Source: Microbacterium enclense (lineage in GTDB: Bacteria > Actinomycetota > Actinomycetes > Actinomycetales > Microbacteriaceae). From it: a stretch of 52,168 bases of DNA. The stretch lies in assembly GCF_004022425.1 (NCBI RefSeq), contig NZ_RBZY01000027.1, forward strand, positions 1-52,168. Direction: 5' to 3'. Shown piece by piece: positions 8,272 to 18,849 of the stretch. The first letter of the stretch is position 1. Each line of letters begins with the position of its first letter. The notes beneath the pieces are model-generated. The model saw nothing but the letters and a program-made list of their open reading frames with translations. It was not told where the DNA came from and did no database searches. The position numbers and the translations under genes are program-made.

Positions 8272-9029
8272 GCGCCGTGGTTCCGCTCCTCACCGGCATC
8301 CGGCGCGCGCTCGCCGCACAGGCCGTCAGTGCCGTCGGCGACGTTCCCCTCGCGGGGGTGTGCGCCGGAGCGCTCCTGCTGTCGGCGTCCATCGCGGCCA
8401 ACGTCCCCGCCGACATCGCGGCCGCGCCCGACGACGTGAAGGCGCTCGTCGCGGCGCCTCTTGCGACGGTGCTCGCCGTGTACGCTGCCGTCCTCGCCGC
8501 GATCTACGGTTCGTTCCGTTACACCGTCGACCGCCGGGCCGGCGTGGTGGCGCAGCGGTCGACCGCGCAGCCGCGGCCCTGGGCCCTCGTCGCGCGGCTG
8601 CCCTTCACCGCTCTCGGCGGGGTGCTCGTGGCCGCGGCGTCGGTCATCGGCGGGCGTCTCGCCCTCGCCCCGACCCTCGGCGGCGTCGGACTGGATGCCG
8701 TCACGGTCGCGGCTGCGCTCGCCGTCGGTGCCGTGGCCGCGCTGTGGGGCCTCGGCGTGGGCCTGCTCGTCCAGGCGCACTTGCCGTCGCTCTTCGTGGC
8801 CCCGCTGTCGTTGAGTGGAGCGCTTCTCGCGGCGCCACTCTGGCCCGACGTCGTCGGCTGGCTTCCGCTCCCGGCGCTGCTCAGTGCCGCGGGGCTCGAC
8901 CTGGGAGCGCTCGGCCTCGACGGTGGCGTCGGCCCCGCGGCCGGCATCGCTCCGGCGGTCGCGGGGGCGTGGGTCGTCGCCATCCTGGCCGCGGGTGGGT
9001 GGTCGTTCCTCCACCGCGACCTGGGCTGA
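8268..9029 (+). CDS. ABC-2-type permease 2 of the daptide cluster
   Basis: A 253-residue membrane protein with about six helices, little resembling permease 1, so the exporter is probably a heterodimer of permeases with the one ATPase. It contains YGSFRYTVDRRAGVVAQRST after helix 2, comparable to the coupling segment of permease 1. The GTG start overlaps the preceding stop. It is the last gene of the daptide cluster; a convergent GNAT gene lies 43 bases further on. Confidence 0.75.
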   Translation: MSAVVPLLTGIRRALAAQAVSAVGDVPLAGVCAGALLLSASIAANVPADIAAAPDDVKALVAAPLATVLAVYAAVLAAIYGSFRYTVDRRAGVVAQRSTAQPRPWALVARLPFTALGGVLVAAASVIGGRLALAPTLGGVGLDAVTVAAALAVGAVAALWGLGVGLLVQAHLPSLFVAPLSLSGALLAAPLWPDVVGWLPLPALLSAAGLDLGALGLDGGVGPAAGIAPAVAGAWVVAILAAGGWSFLHRDLG

Positions 9030-9072
9030 CCGGCATCCAGCCCCCCCGACCGCGGCGGGCGGACGCCGGGCG

Positions 9073-9525
9073 TCAGACGCGAACGCGGGCGACGGTCTCG
9101 CCGTACTCCGTCTCGCCGACGGGTTCGAAGCCCGCGCGGAGGAAGAACGCCTCGGGCCCACCGACACCGGGTTCGTAGATGACGTCGACGTGGTTCATGC
9201 CCCGGCGACGTGCTTCCTCCAAGAGCTCACCGAGTGCGAAACGGCCGACGCCGCGGCCCTGGTCGTCGGCGTCGACGTTGATGCGCCACAGCACCGAGCG
9301 GAAGTGCTCCTCGTGCGCTTCGGGGTCGAAGTTCGCGCTCACGAAGCCCACGACCTCGTCACCGTCCAGCACGACCCGCTGCCACGACGTCTGCGGATCC
9401 ATCACCGTGGCGGCGATGCCGTAACTCACCGGGGCGAGGAACTGCTCCTGCCCGGGCTTCAGCGACAGGTTGTTCACCGCCACGATCGTGGAGGCGGAGA
9501 GTTCGACGAGACGAAGGTCGGCCAT
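9073..9525 (-). CDS. GNAT-family N-acetyltransferase
   Basis: A 150-residue GNAT protein. The acetyl-CoA motif is seen as VDADDQGRGVGRFALGELL near residues 85-105, followed by the beta-bulge region and AFFLRAGFEPVGE at the C-terminus. The layout resembles diamine/spermidine acetyltransferases of the SpeG/BltD group, but substrate cannot be read from sequence. It is convergent to the daptide cluster and unlikely to be part of it, although an N-acetyltransferase next to an amine-forming pathway deserves noting. ATG at 9525. Confidence 0.8.
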   Translation of the reverse strand: MADLRLVELSASTIVAVNNLSLKPGQEQFLAPVSYGIAATVMDPQTSWQRVVLDGDEVVGFVSANFDPEAHEEHFRSVLWRINVDADDQGRGVGRFALGELLEEARRRGMNHVDVIYEPGVGGPEAFFLRAGFEPVGETEYGETVARVRV

Positions 9526-9565
9526 GCGCCCAGGCTATCCGCCCCGCCGATCCGCGCAACATTTC

Positions 9566-9587
9566 GGATGCCATCGCCCCGGCATCC
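9566..9587. repeat. GGATGCC/GGCATCC mini-hairpin
   Basis: GGATGCC at 9566-9572 and GGCATCC at 9581-9587 form a 7-bp stem with an 8-base loop in the icd upstream region. It is one of many inverted pairs of this heptamer in the window. Confidence 0.5.
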
Positions 9588-9599
9588 ACCCGCTCCCGT

Positions 9600-9670
9600 C
9601 CCGAGAAACGCAATGCACGGCGAGAAACGCGGTGCCGCGCCGTTTCCCGGCGCGAATCGCTTTTCTCGGG
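9600..9670. repeat. Four-core AAACGC palindromic element, copy 1
   Basis: Cores AAACGC at 9606 and 9625 are mirrored by CCGTTT at 9640 and GCTTTT at 9659, giving start-to-start spacings of 19, 15 and 19. Copy 2 (17209-17278) has exactly the same spacings. The outer arms CCCGAGAAA and TTTCTCGGG pair. It lies upstream of icd. Confidence 0.7.
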
Positions 9671-9688
9671 CAGGAGAGCCCCCAACTA

Positions 9689-9726
9689 TCTCGACATCAA
9701 GAGACTTTGTGGCCGTGCGATAGGCT
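9689..9726 (+). promoter_or_regulatory. icd promoter with inverted-repeat operator candidate
   Basis: TCTCGACATCAAGAGA at 9689-9704 has TCTC/GAGA ends, and TAGGCT at 9721-9726 fits a -10 box about 39 bases before the GTG. The inverted repeat covers the expected -35 position, so it could be an operator. The regulator is unknown. Confidence 0.4.
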
Positions 9727-9764
9727 GAAGCGCAACCCTGGCCGCCTCTACGGAGAGATTCAAC

Positions 9765-11984
<2,220 letters not shown>

Positions 11985-11991
11985 TCGACTG

Positions 11992-12034
11992 ACAGAAGAG
12001 GGGTGGATGCCAGTGGCATCCACCCCTCTTCTGT
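11992..12034 (+). terminator. icd terminator, perfect 20-bp stem
   Basis: A 20-bp perfect stem (11992-12011 with 12015-12034), three-base loop AGT, starts eight bases after the icd stop and contains GGATGCC/GGCATCC at its tip. T-rich bases on both sides make it usable in either direction. Confidence 0.85.
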
Positions 12035-12087
12035 TCCTGCCGGGCGGAGGTCGGCAGATTCCGCTCGCCCTGTCGCCGCTCCCTCTC

Positions 12088-12267
12088 GGCACAACTCCGG
12101 CAGATGTCGCGGCCGCGCACGGCCGGCTGCCGCTGCGGTACACAACGCAGGAGTTCTGCGGGGCGGTTGCCGCCGTTCCGGCGGTCGGGGTCTCCGGCGG
12201 GCCGATTCTCCTTCGTTGTGTCCTCGGGCGGCTCCTGCCCGGCACAACTCCGGCAGATGTCGCGGCC
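12088..12267. repeat. GCACAACTCC repeat family, icd-ldt intergenic cluster
   Basis: A 27-base sequence beginning GGCACAACTCCGGCAGATGT occurs identically at 12088-12114 and 12241-12267. Between them, GCAGGAGTTCTGC (around 12147-12160) is an inverted partner of the same core, and CTCCTTCGTTGTG near 12209 is another diverged inverted copy. Related pairs occur at 46916-47065, 47652-47728 and 48653-48869. The stretch 12035-12313 contains no gene I can support. Confidence 0.65.
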
Positions 12268-12313
12268 ACGCCCGCGCGGCGGCCACAGCACCCCGACGGC
12301 CAAAGAACGACGA

Positions 12314-12343
12314 AGGGGCCGGATGCCATGGCATCCGACCCCT
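12314..12343 (-). terminator. Terminator of the L,D-transpeptidase gene
   Basis: AGGGG-CC-GGATGCC at 12314-12327 pairs with GGCATCC-GA-CCCCT at 12330-12343 across a two-base loop. One position becomes a G-U pair in the minus-strand RNA. It lies 12 bases past the stop codon. Confidence 0.75.
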
Positions 12344-12355
12344 GTCGACGGTGGC

Positions 12356-13756
12356 TCAGTAGTGGACCGACACCTCGGTGCCGCGGTAGGCCCAGTCATA
12401 CAGCAGCTTGGCGTTGGCGATCGTCAGGTTGATGCACCCGTGGCTCATCGGCGTCCCGAAGTTGCTGTGCCAGTACGTGCCGTGGAACCCCTCGTCGCCG
12501 TTGAAGTAGGCGACCCAGGGCACGTCCTTGGTGCACCAGTCGTAGCCGGGGACACAGCCCATGTCCTGCATCGCGGTCTTCCAGCCGATGCGGAAGTTGC
12601 CGGTGTGGGTCTCCCAGCCGCTCTTGCCCGAGGACATCGACCAGTGCTGGTACACCTGACCGTTCTGGTACAGCGTGACGGTCTGGTTGCTCAGGTTGAC
12701 GTCGATGTTGCGCTCGGTCTTCGTCGTCTCGAACGGTGCCTCGGTGACCGCCAGCGCGTAGCGGCCGTTGCCCTCGGCCAGCTGCGCGGCGAAGGCGGCG
12801 GCGATCCCCGAGGTGTCGCCGAGCGTGCGGCCGGTCTGGCCCTCGGTGATGGTGTGGATGACCGCGCCACCGGTGTCGACGATCACGTCGGCGTTGACCG
12901 CCCCGCGATCGACCGCGCCGGCGAGACCATCGACCGCCGTCTGGATGCCGGCCTGGTCGGCCGTGATCGCGAAGGCGCCCTCACCGTCGGACGTGACCGT
13001 CAGCCATGACGCGGCGGTCGCGCGGTCGACCGCGACGGTGCGCTCGTCACCGATGTAGAAGCCCGCGGAATCGAGGATGCCGTTCAGGGTGGCGACGGCG
13101 GCGTCGGCCTCTTCGGTGCTTACCAACGCGTCGACCGGGACGACACCGGCCTGCGCGGTCGTCTGCGCGGTGCCCGCGTCGAACGCGGATTGGAGAGCGG
13201 CGGTGACGGTGGAAACGTCGAGGCCCTCGCCCGGTTCGGCCGGGGTCGCAACGTAGGACTGCGCACCGCTGTCGAACGCGACGGTGGCGTCGACCGGGGC
13301 GCGGTAGCTGCCGGGAGCGCGCTCGCGGAGCACAGCGGCGGCCGCAGCGGGGTCGACCTGGATCTCGACCCCGGTGCCGGTGGGGAACCACGACGCCGGC
13401 TTCCACATGGGGTTGTCGGCGAAGGCCTTCTCGGCGATCGCGGTGGCGTCGACGCTGGCGCCGAGGTCGGCACCCGTGACGGTCACGTCGCCGGCCGGGC
13501 TCTCGACGGTCACCTCCGTGCTCGCGAGGCGAGCCGAGATGGCCTGCGCGGCCGCTCCGGCGGTGAGACCGCCGATCTGCACGCCGGCCACCGAGGCACC
13601 GGGGGCGATGAGCACCAGCGAGGCAGCGATGAGGGCGACGGCCGTCGCCCCGGCGGGGATTCCGATCCACAGGCCGGAGCGGTTCTTCCGCTTGGCGGGC
13701 TCGCTCGGAGCCCACGCGTACGTCGTTGCGTCGGTGCCGTTCGCGCCGTCGGTCAT
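12356..13756 (-). CDS. L,D-transpeptidase with YkuD domain
   Basis: A 466-residue cell-wall enzyme. A single membrane anchor spans about residues 31-52 (GIPAGATAVALIAASLVLIA). Two copies of a VanW-like/PG-binding-4 type domain follow (about 60-300). The C-terminal YkuD domain holds the catalytic motif GTPMSHGCINLT (Cys of SHGC, His upstream in HGTYWHS). Such enzymes make 3-3 cross-links or attach polymers to peptidoglycan outside the membrane. ATG at 13756 is preceded by GGGGGA. It is monocistronic; the upstream 100 bases separate it from the oxidase gene's end. Confidence 0.9.
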   Translation of the reverse strand: MTDGANGTDATTYAWAPSEPAKRKNRSGLWIGIPAGATAVALIAASLVLIAPGASVAGVQIGGLTAGAAAQAISARLASTEVTVESPAGDVTVTGADLGASVDATAIAEKAFADNPMWKPASWFPTGTGVEIQVDPAAAAAVLRERAPGSYRAPVDATVAFDSGAQSYVATPAEPGEGLDVSTVTAALQSAFDAGTAQTTAQAGVVPVDALVSTEEADAAVATLNGILDSAGFYIGDERTVAVDRATAASWLTVTSDGEGAFAITADQAGIQTAVDGLAGAVDRGAVNADVIVDTGGAVIHTITEGQTGRTLGDTSGIAAAFAAQLAEGNGRYALAVTEAPFETTKTERNIDVNLSNQTVTLYQNGQVYQHWSMSSGKSGWETHTGNFRIGWKTAMQDMGCVPGYDWCTKDVPWVAYFNGDEGFHGTYWHSNFGTPMSHGCINLTIANAKLLYDWAYRGTEVSVHY

Positions 13757-13856
13757 AGGTGATCCCCCCGATAAGTCAGTCTTTCCATGCTAAGGGGGCA
13801 CCCTGCGACGCGCCCGTGAGGTTTGTCACGTTCTCATCACGCCGACGCCGGGGTGC

Positions 13857-15221
13857 TCAGTTCGCGAAGACCTTGCCCGGATTCAGGATGCCGAGCGGGT
13901 CGAACGCGCGCGCGATGTCGCGTTGCAGGCGCCACTGGTCGTCGCCGAGCTCGTCCGCGAGCCAGCGGCGTTTGAGCACCCCGACGCCGTGTTCCCCGGT
14001 CAGGGTCCCGCCCAGGTCGAGGGCGGCGCGGAACAGATCCTCGGCCGCGGACCAGACGACGGCCGGCACGTCGGGCCCGTCGAACACGAAGTTCGGGTGC
14101 AGGTTTCCGTCGCCGGCGTGGGCGACCGTGGGGATCACGAGGCCGTACTCGCGCTCTATCCGCGCGATGGCGTCGAACATCGCGGGGAGAGCGCTGCGCG
14201 GCACCGATATGTCCTCGATGAGCGTGGTGCCCAGGGTCTCCATGGCGGGATGGAGCGCGCGGCGGATCGCGAGCAGCGCCTCGCCCTCGACGTCGTCGGC
14301 CGCGACGGCGACTCGGCCGCCAACTCCGCGCAGCACCTCGGCGATCCCGCGCGCCTCGTCGGCTGCCGTCGGGCCGTCCGTCTGGATCGTCAGCTGGGCG
14401 GCGCCCGCGGGCGGCGGGGCGAGCGACAGCAGGCGATGCACGGCCGCGAGGCTCGTGGCATCCATCAGTTCCATGATCGCGGGCTGGATGCCGGACACCG
14501 TGACCGCGGCCGATGCCACCGCCGCCGATCGCACGTCGTCGAAGAGCGCGGTCAGCGTCACGCGTTCGCCCGCAATCAAGCGGCGGAGTTTCAGCGTCGC
14601 GCCGACGACGACGCCGAGGATGCCTTCGGAGCCGATGACGAGCGAGGTCAGATCGAGGCCCGTGACGCCCTTGACGCTGCGGTGCCCGAGGTGCAGCAGC
14701 CGTCCGTCGGCGAGGACGAGGTCGACGCCGAGGACCGCGTCGCGTACGACGCCGTACTTGGCGCACAGCAGGCCTCCCGCGCCGGTGGCGATGTTGCCGC
14801 CCACGGTCGAGATGGCGCGACTCGCGGGGTCCGGCGCCCACCACACCCCGTGCGGTTCGAGCAGGGCGTTCAGATCGGCGTTCAGGATGCCGGGCTCCAC
14901 CACCGTGAGCAGATCGTCGGGGCGGATCTCAAGGACGCGATCCATGGCGCGCAGAGACAGCGAGATCTCGCCGCCGCCCGTGTTGGCGCCGCCCGCGAGT
15001 CCGGTGCCGGCGCCGCGCGGAACCACCGGGGTGCGGGTGGCCGTCGCGGTCCGCATCACGGCCCGGACGTCGGCGACGGAGGCCGCATGGACGACGGCGA
15101 GGGGAGTGCCGGACGCGGCGTGCCCGGACTTGTCCGCCCGAGCCGCGGCGAGGGCGGCGGGGGAGACGTCGACGCGATCGCCGAGTTCTGCTCTCAGCAG
15201 CGCGACGACGTCGGCGCTCAC
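13857..15221 (-). CDS. FAD-binding oxidoreductase, GlcD/D-lactate dehydrogenase type
   Basis: A 454-residue FAD-linked oxidase of the VAO/GlcD family. The FAD pyrophosphate region reads VVPRGAGTGLAGGA near residue 70 and STVGGNIATGAGGLLC near 137; HAGDGNLHPNF near 325 and TGEHGVG near 390 carry the substrate and flavin-contacting His residues. It should oxidise glycolate, D-lactate or a related 2-hydroxy acid, passing electrons to an acceptor not encoded here. GTG at 15221 overlaps the upstream gene's stop (GTGA), so the longer reading into that gene is rejected. Confidence 0.88.
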   Translation of the reverse strand: MSADVVALLRAELGDRVDVSPAALAAARADKSGHAASGTPLAVVHAASVADVRAVMRTATATRTPVVPRGAGTGLAGGANTGGGEISLSLRAMDRVLEIRPDDLLTVVEPGILNADLNALLEPHGVWWAPDPASRAISTVGGNIATGAGGLLCAKYGVVRDAVLGVDLVLADGRLLHLGHRSVKGVTGLDLTSLVIGSEGILGVVVGATLKLRRLIAGERVTLTALFDDVRSAAVASAAVTVSGIQPAIMELMDATSLAAVHRLLSLAPPPAGAAQLTIQTDGPTAADEARGIAEVLRGVGGRVAVAADDVEGEALLAIRRALHPAMETLGTTLIEDISVPRSALPAMFDAIARIEREYGLVIPTVAHAGDGNLHPNFVFDGPDVPAVVWSAAEDLFRAALDLGGTLTGEHGVGVLKRRWLADELGDDQWRLQRDIARAFDPLGILNPGKVFAN

Positions 15222-15604
15222 GCCAGGCGCCGGCGGCCGTTCAGGGCGCCGAAGGTGACGGCGACGATGGCGAAGATCAGTCCGATCCAGGCCTGCCCCA
15301 TGCTCCACCAGGCGATCGTGGCCGCGGCGTAGACGAACAGCTCGACGATCGCGCGGATGAACGGATGGACCGCGAGGACGGCGCGCGGCGAGACGAACAA
15401 CGCCCACACGAGGATCGCGAGGACGGGGGCGCCGATCCCGGCGACGATGTTCCAGGGGAAGGGCCAGCCGGTGAAGCCCCAGATCGCGAGGGTCACGAAC
15501 GCGGCGACACCGCACAGCACGCTGCCGATCTCGACCGCCGTCGGGCGCGGACGCATACCGGGGGCGAGGGGCGCCTGCGCGCGGACGTTCGGGGAATCGG
15601 TCAC
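15218..15604 (-). CDS. YrdB-family (DUF2568) membrane protein
   Basis: A 128-residue protein with four hydrophobic helices (about residues 25-45, 52-72, 80-98 and 102-120). The arrangement and phrases such as [11 protein letters not shown] match the small YrdB/DUF2568 family of unknown function. It is the first gene of a two-gene operon with the FAD oxidase, joined by a four-base overlap, so a link to that oxidase is possible but unproven. ATG at 15604. Confidence 0.75.
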   Translation of the reverse strand: MTDSPNVRAQAPLAPGMRPRPTAVEIGSVLCGVAAFVTLAIWGFTGWPFPWNIVAGIGAPVLAILVWALFVSPRAVLAVHPFIRAIVELFVYAAATIAWWSMGQAWIGLIFAIVAVTFGALNGRRRLA

Positions 15605-15692
15605 GCCGCCATTTTACGTGGGGTGCGGGCCGTGGCATCCGAGATCCTTCGCACACGAGCGACACGCCCGGGCGCGTGTCAGCGCGACCCGG

Positions 15693-15698
15693 TAGGGT
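15693..15698 (+). promoter_or_regulatory. Candidate -10 box of glyA transcript
   Basis: TAGGGT fits TAnnnT and would place transcription start a few bases before the ZTP aptamer. No clear -35 hexamer is seen. Confidence 0.4.
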
Positions 15699-15701
15699 GA
15701 G

Positions 15702-15780
15702 GGGGTCGCGACTGGCGTTGAGGTGGGGAACCACCGGGGAGCGACCGCTTGACGGTATTCGACCGCACGCCTGGGTCGAT
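15702..15780 (+). ncRNA. ZTP (pfl) riboswitch upstream of glyA
   Basis: The conserved blocks of the pfl/ZTP aptamer are present in order: GGGTCGCGACTGGCG at 15703-15717, the P-stem and ligand segment GGTGGGGAACCACCGGGG with GAGCG to 15743, and CCGCACGCCTGGG at 15763-15775 forming the pseudoknot. A GCGGGCT/AGCCCGC hairpin (15792-15810) just before the ribosome binding site AAGGAG is a candidate expression platform. ZTP/ZMP accumulates when 10-formyl-tetrahydrofolate is short and should raise glyA expression. Identification is by motif, not covariance search. Confidence 0.9.
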
Positions 15781-15840
15781 GCGGTATCTTCGCGGGCTCG
15801 CCGAGCCCGCGGCATCCGGAACCATCGTCAAGGAGATCGC

Positions 15841-17115
15841 ATGACCGATCCGTACTTCACCGCCCCGCTCTCGGAGGTCGACCCCGAGATCGCCCAGGTG
15901 CTCGAGCGCGAGCTCGACCGCCAGCGTGGCTATCTCGAGATGATCGCGTCCGAGAACTTCGTCCCCGTCTCGGTGCTGCAGTCGCAGGGGTCCGTTCTGA
16001 CCAACAAGTACGCCGAGGGCTACCCGGGTCGTCGGTACTACGGCGGATGCGAAGAGGTCGACGTCGCCGAGGAGCTCGCGATCGAGCGCGCGAAGGCGCT
16101 GTTCGGCGCGGGTTTCGCGAACGTCCAGCCGCACTCCGGCGCGTCCGCGAACGCCGCCGTCCTGCACGCGATCGCCCGTCCCGGCGACACGCTGCTCGGT
16201 CTCGCGCTCGACCAGGGCGGTCACCTGACGCACGGCATGAAAATCAACTTCTCGGGCCGTCTGTACGACATCGTCGCGTACGGGGTCGACCCCGAGACCT
16301 CGATCATCGACATGGACGAGGTCCGCCGTCTCGCCGTCGAGCACAAGCCCAAGGTCATCATCGCCGGGTGGTCGGCGTACCCGCGCCAGCTCGACTTCGC
16401 CGCGTTCCGTGCGATCGCCGACGAGGTCGGTGCCCTCCTGTGGGTCGACATGGCGCACTTCGCCGGTCTCGTGGCCGCCGGTGTGCACCCGAGCCCCATC
16501 CCGCACGCCCACGTCGTCTCGACCACGGTCCACAAGACGATCGGCGGACCCCGCTCGGGCCTCATCCTCACGAACGACCCCGACCTCGCGAAGAAGATCA
16601 ACACCGCGGTCTTCCCCGGTCAGCAGGGCGGCCCGCTCATGCACGTCATCGCCGCCAAGGCCACGGCGTTCAAGCTCGCGATGACGCCCGAGTTCAAGGA
16701 ACGTCAGGAGCGCACGCTCCGCGGAGCGGCGATCCTCGCCGACCGTCTCACCCAGGACGACGTGAAGAACGCCGGTATCGCCGTGCGCTCGGGCGGCACC
16801 GACGTGCACCTCGTGCTCGTCGACCTCCGCGAGGCCGAGATCGACGGCAAGCAGGCCGAAGACCTGCTGCACGAGATCCACATCACGGTCAACCGCAACG
16901 CCGTCCCCAACGACCCGCGCCCGCCGATGGTCACGTCCGGGCTGCGCATCGGAACTCCGGCCCTCGCGACGCGCGGGTTCGGAGACGCGGAGTTCACCGA
17001 GGTGGCCGACATCATCGCGCTCGCGCTGATCCCCGGCGCCGACGTCGAGGCGTTGCGCACCCGCGTGGCCGCGCTGACGGCGGCGTTCCCGCTGTACCCC
17101 GGCCTGCAGCAGTGA
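15841..17115 (+). CDS. glyA: Serine hydroxymethyltransferase
   Basis: A 424-residue PLP enzyme interconverting serine and glycine with tetrahydrofolate and 5,10-methylene-THF, in the cytoplasm. Diagnostic stretches are [23 protein letters not shown] and [14 protein letters not shown] with the Schiff-base Lys of the TTxHK motif. Length is normal. ATG at 15841 is chosen over upstream in-frame starts because the upstream region is the riboswitch and AAGGAG sits at about -8. It supplies one-carbon units with folD, which lies 200 bases downstream. Confidence 0.97.
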   Translation: MTDPYFTAPLSEVDPEIAQVLERELDRQRGYLEMIASENFVPVSVLQSQGSVLTNKYAEGYPGRRYYGGCEEVDVAEELAIERAKALFGAGFANVQPHSGASANAAVLHAIARPGDTLLGLALDQGGHLTHGMKINFSGRLYDIVAYGVDPETSIIDMDEVRRLAVEHKPKVIIAGWSAYPRQLDFAAFRAIADEVGALLWVDMAHFAGLVAAGVHPSPIPHAHVVSTTVHKTIGGPRSGLILTNDPDLAKKINTAVFPGQQGGPLMHVIAAKATAFKLAMTPEFKERQERTLRGAAILADRLTQDDVKNAGIAVRSGGTDVHLVLVDLREAEIDGKQAEDLLHEIHITVNRNAVPNDPRPPMVTSGLRIGTPALATRGFGDAEFTEVADIIALALIPGADVEALRTRVAALTAAFPLYPGLQQ

Positions 17116-17126
17116 CCCCGCCGGGG

Positions 17127-17155
17127 CCCGGCGCCGCCCGTTCTGCGGCGCCGGG
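17127..17155 (+). terminator. Hairpin after glyA
   Basis: A perfect 11-bp stem CCCGGCGCCGC/GCGGCGCCGGG with a seven-base loop starts 11 bases after the glyA stop. Without a T tract it may be a weak or partial terminator before folD. Confidence 0.6.
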
Positions 17156-17208
17156 TCCTGGCATCCGGTGTTCCAGGACCGAGCGCCCCGGCGGAGCCAG
17201 CGCACTGC

Positions 17209-17278
17209 TCGCATAAACGCTCCGGCTCAGCGCAAACGCCCGGGCGCGGCGTTTCGGCCGACCCCGAGCGTTTATGGC
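17209..17278. repeat. Four-core AAACGC palindromic element, copy 2
   Basis: AAACGC at 17215 and 17234, then GCGTTT at 17249 and 17268: the same 19-15-19 spacing as the copy at 9600. The outer arms CATAAACGCTC and GAGCGTTTATG are perfectly complementary. It sits between glyA and folD. Confidence 0.72.
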
Positions 17279-17317
17279 GCGAGCACCCCCACGCAATCTC
17301 AGAGGAAGAGGGATGCC

Positions 17318-18202
17318 ATGACGGCGACGATTCTCGACGGCAAGGCCGCGGCGGCGGCGATCAAGACGGAGCTCGCCGAGCGGATCGCGGCGCTGCGCGA
17401 GCGCGGAATCGTGCCAGGCATCGCCACCGTGCTCGTCGGCGCCGACCCGGCGTCGCAGCTGTACGTCGGCATGAAGCACAAGCAGTCCGAGGCGATCGGC
17501 ATGAATTCGATCCAGGTCGAGCTGCCCGCCGCGTCGACGCAGGAAGAGGTCGAGGCGGTGATCGACGGCCTCAACGCCGACCCGGCCTGTCACGGCTACA
17601 TCGTGCAGCTGCCGCTGCCGAAGCACCTCGACACCGACGCGATCCTCGAACGCATCGATCCGGCGAAGGATGCCGACGGCCTCCACCCCACGAACCTCGG
17701 CCGCCTGGTGCTGAACGTCAACGCCCCCATCACGACGCCGCTGCCGTGCACGCCGCGCGGTGTCATCGAGTTGCTGCTCCGCAACGACTACGACCTGAAG
17801 GGCAAGGAGGTCGTCGTCGTGGGCCGCGGCGTCACGATCGGCCGCTCGATCGGGCTGCTGCTGACCCGCCGCGAGATCAACGCGACCGTGACCCTCACGC
17901 ACACCGGAACGACCGATCTGACGAAGCACCTGCGTGAGGCCGACGTCATCGTGGCGGCCGCGGGCGTGAAGCACATCGTGCGTGCCGAGGACGTCAAGCC
18001 CGGTGCCGCGGTGCTCGACGTGGGCGTGACCCGGGAGATCGACCCCGAGACGGGGAAGAACCGCGTCTACGGCGACGTGCACCCCGACGTGGCCGCGGTC
18101 GCCGGGTTCCTCTCGCCCAATCCGGGCGGGGTGGGGCCGATGACCGTCGCGCTGCTGATGACCAACGTCGTCGAAGCCGCGGAGCGCGCGACCGGACTCT
18201 GA
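17318..18202 (+). CDS. folD: Bifunctional methylene-THF dehydrogenase/cyclohydrolase
   Basis: A 294-residue FolD that converts 5,10-methylene-THF to 10-formyl-THF via methenyl-THF. The signature [19 protein letters not shown] carries the catalytic Lys and Tyr; QLPLPKH, DADGLHP and the Rossmann motif [12 protein letters not shown] are also present, ending NPGGVGPMT. The cyclohydrolase region is intact. ATG at 17318 is preceded by GAGGAAGAG. It acts on the product of glyA. Position after a hairpin and a repeat element suggests it may also have its own promoter. Confidence 0.96.
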   Translation: MTATILDGKAAAAAIKTELAERIAALRERGIVPGIATVLVGADPASQLYVGMKHKQSEAIGMNSIQVELPAASTQEEVEAVIDGLNADPACHGYIVQLPLPKHLDTDAILERIDPAKDADGLHPTNLGRLVLNVNAPITTPLPCTPRGVIELLLRNDYDLKGKEVVVVGRGVTIGRSIGLLLTRREINATVTLTHTGTTDLTKHLREADVIVAAAGVKHIVRAEDVKPGAAVLDVGVTREIDPETGKNRVYGDVHPDVAAVAGFLSPNPGGVGPMTVALLMTNVVEAAERATGL

Positions 18203-18301
18203 CCCGTCGCAGGTGAACCACGCGCGCACGCGCCCTGAACACACGGAGCCCCGACACGCCAGCGGGGTGCGCCGATCCGCGCGACGTGGCATCGTCGTCT
18301 C

Positions 18302-18796
18302 ATGACTGAGTCCGTGCTGAACGACCTCCTCCGCCGCGTCACCGAGAGCGGCCTGCTCGACGAGCCGAGCATCGATGACGACACCGTCGTCGGACTGGGC
18401 CACCTGGATGCCGCGGGCGTCGAGGTGGAGGTCGATCTCGACCCCGAGATCGACGACGAGGACGAGCCCGACGTCGAGGCGATCATGACGTCGCTGTCGG
18501 ACATCCTCTCCGTGAGCGAGGACCGCTGGCGTGCGATCGTCGACGAGGTGGTGACCGAGATCGAGGACGCGCTCGAGGACGACGAGGTCGACAGCGAGAT
18601 CGACCTGCGTACCGACCTCGAGGCCGTGGGCGTCGGCGTGTTCGCCGACGCGATCATCGTGGTGTTCGCCGGAGCAATGTCGTTCCCCGACGCGCTCGTG
18701 CACGTGCAGCTCACCCCGGAGCTCGAGGTCGAGGACATCGAGATCGTCGGCGACGACGACGACGATGAGGACGAGGAAGACGACGACGAGGACTGA
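18302..18796 (+). CDS. Very acidic hypothetical protein with Asp/Glu tail
   Basis: A 164-residue protein of unknown function, strikingly acidic. The N-terminal half has a helical MTESVLNDLLRRVTESG opening. The last 25 residues are almost only Asp and Glu (VGDDDDDEDEEDDDED at the end). Short hydrophobic stretches near residues 105-125 (VGVFADAIIVVFAGAM) suggest a folded core. Comparable small acidic proteins occur widely in actinobacteria without known role. ATG is near a weak purine-rich site. I do not recognise a family with certainty. Confidence 0.7.
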   Translation: MTESVLNDLLRRVTESGLLDEPSIDDDTVVGLGHLDAAGVEVEVDLDPEIDDEDEPDVEAIMTSLSDILSVSEDRWRAIVDEVVTEIEDALEDDEVDSEIDLRTDLEAVGVGVFADAIIVVFAGAMSFPDALVHVQLTPELEVEDIEIVGDDDDDEDEEDDDED

Positions 18797-18807
18797 CCCG
18801 TGACGAA

Positions 18808-18835
18808 GGGGGCCGGGCGTGATCGTCCGGCCCCC
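18808..18835. terminator. Bidirectional terminator
   Basis: GGGGGCCGG at 18808-18816 pairs with CCGGCCCCC at 18827-18835, between two convergent genes. Confidence 0.75.
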
Positions 18836-18849
18836 TGAATGTCTCGGCG

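Noticed and set aside
9073..9525. GNAT as part of the daptide cluster
   Set aside because: Convergent orientation and no such step in the known pathway; kept as a separate gene.
12088..12267. CRISPR-like array
   Set aside because: Only two identical units 153 bases apart with inverted partners; no regular spacers and no cas genes.
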